Below, in pieces: positions 23,270 to 24,424 of a DNA stretch of 24,424 nucleotides. Below the pieces are notes generated by a model. The model worked only from the letters and a program-made list of their open reading frames with translations, did not search any database and was not told where the DNA came from. Within the stretch, counting starts at the first letter, position 1; each line of letters opens with the position of its first letter. Origin of the DNA: an uncultured Hungatella sp. (GTDB lineage: Bacteria > Bacillota > Clostridia > Lachnospirales > Lachnospiraceae); NCBI GenBank assembly GCA_910585645.1, contig CAJUFP010000050.1, positions 7,917 through 32,340 on the forward strand, read 5' to 3'. Made by a program: the position numbers and the translations under genes.

Positions 23270-24133
23270 TTATAAGGTGATCAGCTCATAGTCTCTGGAG
23301 CCAAAGCCCAGTTTGGCCGCTGCCTCCACGGTGTGGACGCCGTTTCTGGATTCAATCCGCTCGATTAAATGGGACTTGCCCGGATCGTCGCTGGCGTACA
23401 CCAGATCAAGACAGGCCTGATCCAGGGCGATGGGGTCAAGAGAGGACAGGATACCGATGTCGCCGATCTTCGGGTCCTCGGCCACTGCGCAGCAGTCGCA
23501 GTCCACGGACATATTGCGCATGATGTTGACAAAGGCCATCTTTCCGTCAAAATATTTTACGATGGATGACGCCGCGTCAGCCATGGATTCCAGGAAGGAG
23601 TCGTGGTCCGAATTCCAGAAATCCTCCGGCACTCCTACGCCGTGGATGTAAGCTTTGCCGTGGGAGGAGGCGATGCCGATGGAGATATTTTTTAAGGCGC
23701 CGCCGAACCCGCCCATGGGATGGCCTTTAAAGTGGGACAGAACCAGCATGGAGTCATAGTTGGACAGATGGCTTCCCACATAGTTTTTCTGGATCTTGTT
23801 TCCGCCGTCTATGGCCAGTTCCAGCTCGCCCTCCTCATCCATGATATCCACCGGGGCGATATCCGTCCAGCCGTGGAGCTTCATGGTCTCCCAGTGGGCC
23901 TTGGTGGTATCCCGCTTTCCCTCATAGGCGGTGTTGCACTCCACGATGGTGCCGTTTACCAGGTCGATCACAGGTTTTAAAAACGGCGGGCGGATGAAGT
24001 TCTGGTTGCCCACCTCTCCGGAGTGGAGCTTTACAGCTACCTTGCCGGGCAGCGTAACGCCCAGGGCCTCATACAGCTGGATTACGGCGTCGCTGGTCAG
24101 TGTTTTTGTGAAATAAACTTTTGATTTTGCCAT
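23270..24133 (-). CDS. DUF362 domain protein
   Basis: This 287-residue protein is a DUF362 family member of unknown biochemical role. Recognisable features are VKLHSGEVGNQNFIRPPF near the start, GTIVECNTAYEGKRDTT, the SHFKGHPMGGFGGALKNISIG block (about 135-155) and CDCCAVAEDPKIGDIGILSS with a cysteine cluster. Many relatives carry an added ferredoxin domain with 4Fe-4S motifs; this one does not, so it is the short form. Start ATG 24133 is chosen because AGGAG lies about 8 bases upstream; an in-frame ATG at 24187 overlaps the promoter. It has its own promoter and is probably monocistronic. Confidence 0.88.
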   Translation of the reverse strand: MAKSKVYFTKTLTSDAVIQLYEALGVTLPGKVAVKLHSGEVGNQNFIRPPFLKPVIDLVNGTIVECNTAYEGKRDTTKAHWETMKLHGWTDIAPVDIMDEEGELELAIDGGNKIQKNYVGSHLSNYDSMLVLSHFKGHPMGGFGGALKNISIGIASSHGKAYIHGVGVPEDFWNSDHDSFLESMADAASSIVKYFDGKMAFVNIMRNMSVDCDCCAVAEDPKIGDIGILSSLDPIALDQACLDLVYASDDPGKSHLIERIESRNGVHTVEAAAKLGFGSRDYELITL

Positions 24134-24196
24134 ACTCGTAGTCTCCTGTTCTTTAAGTTTTCCCCAAAGATATGGGGGTGGTGTCATATCTATCAG

Positions 24197-24225
24197 TATA
24201 TAATATGAAGTTAGGTTTAGGTCAA
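24197..24225 (-). promoter_or_regulatory. Promoter of the DUF362 gene
   Basis: On the minus strand TTGACC (24225-24220), a 17-base spacer and TATATA (24202-24197) give a good sigma-A promoter. It overlaps the in-frame ATG at 24187 region's upstream side, supporting the downstream start. Confidence 0.7.
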
Positions 24226-24424
24226 GAGTGAATGGGGAAGTTTTGTAAAGTTTTTCCGGGGGAAGTTAATGACTTGCGTATCATGAAACTGGATAGAATG
24301 GGAGTTTAATTTTGTCATATAGGTGAATTGTTGAGTGAGCAAAGGGCGGGGGAGTCGTGATGCCAGGGCGGGAAGGGAGGCTGTGTGCCGTTCGGGTTCA
24401 GATATGCCAAACATTCCGATGAGC

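Noticed and set aside
24226..24424. Possible small minus-strand gene (about 65 codons) at the window end
   Set aside because: No convincing start signal or motif; the region reads as upstream leader and is cut by the window edge.
1..24424. CRISPR array or insertion sequence
   Set aside because: No regularly spaced short repeats and no transposase gene or terminal inverted repeats were found. The only long repeat is the two-copy 241-bp sigK tail.

Overview
The window looks like the chromosome of a spore-forming, probably motile clostridium, most likely of the Lachnospiraceae. The reasons are a sporulation sigma-K gene without a pro-sequence, purine-rich Shine-Dalgarno sites, consensus vegetative promoters, and a mix of a carbohydrate-binding lipoprotein, chemoreceptor, MATE exporter, patatin and DUF362 genes. 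The taxon is inferred from gene style, not from a marker gene.

Layout. Positions 1-3182 are GC-rich core DNA: a solute-binding lipoprotein, a metal-dependent amidohydrolase and sigK. Positions 3358-13608 are a visibly AT-rich island. It carries a Vsr-type endonuclease with its own promoter, a decayed gene, and a tightly packed five-gene operon: GHKL (MORC/MutL-like) ATPase, Z1-domain helicase-like ATPase, PD-(D/E)XK (DUF4420-like) nuclease, AIPR-family protein and 5-cytosine DNA methyltransferase. The operon's genes overlap or nearly abut. Positions 13952-24424 return to GC-rich core DNA: tRNA-Ser(CGA), a coiled-coil protein, a GrpE-like/Hsp70/J-like chaperone operon, a methyl-accepting chemotaxis protein, a MATE transporter, a patatin and a DUF362 protein.

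The main observation is that the island is bounded by a ~241-bp direct repeat (3117-3357 and 13609-13849, about 98% identical by eye, no gaps). The repeat consists of the last 22 codons of sigK plus its 3' untranslated hairpins. The left copy completes an intact sigK; the right copy is a promoterless sigK tail next to tRNA-Ser. No integrase, recombinase or transposase lies inside. This is the pattern of insertion with a long target duplication, or of single-crossover integration of a circle, which has been reported for restriction-modification gene complexes. Recombination between the repeats would remove 10,492 bp and restore an uninterrupted sigK-tRNA locus.

Working together, the methyltransferase probably marks self DNA and the ATPase, Z1 and PD-(D/E)XK proteins probably form the effector. 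Vsr would repair T:G mismatches left by 5-methylcytosine deamination. The AIPR protein's role is not known from sequence. The family combination has been described in comparative genomics of MutL/MORC-like ATPases in restriction systems; the mobile arrangement at sigK is the part most worth following up. A second unusual locus is the three-gene Hsp70 operon, whose J-like protein has lost the HPD triad and ends in a SEC-C zinc motif.
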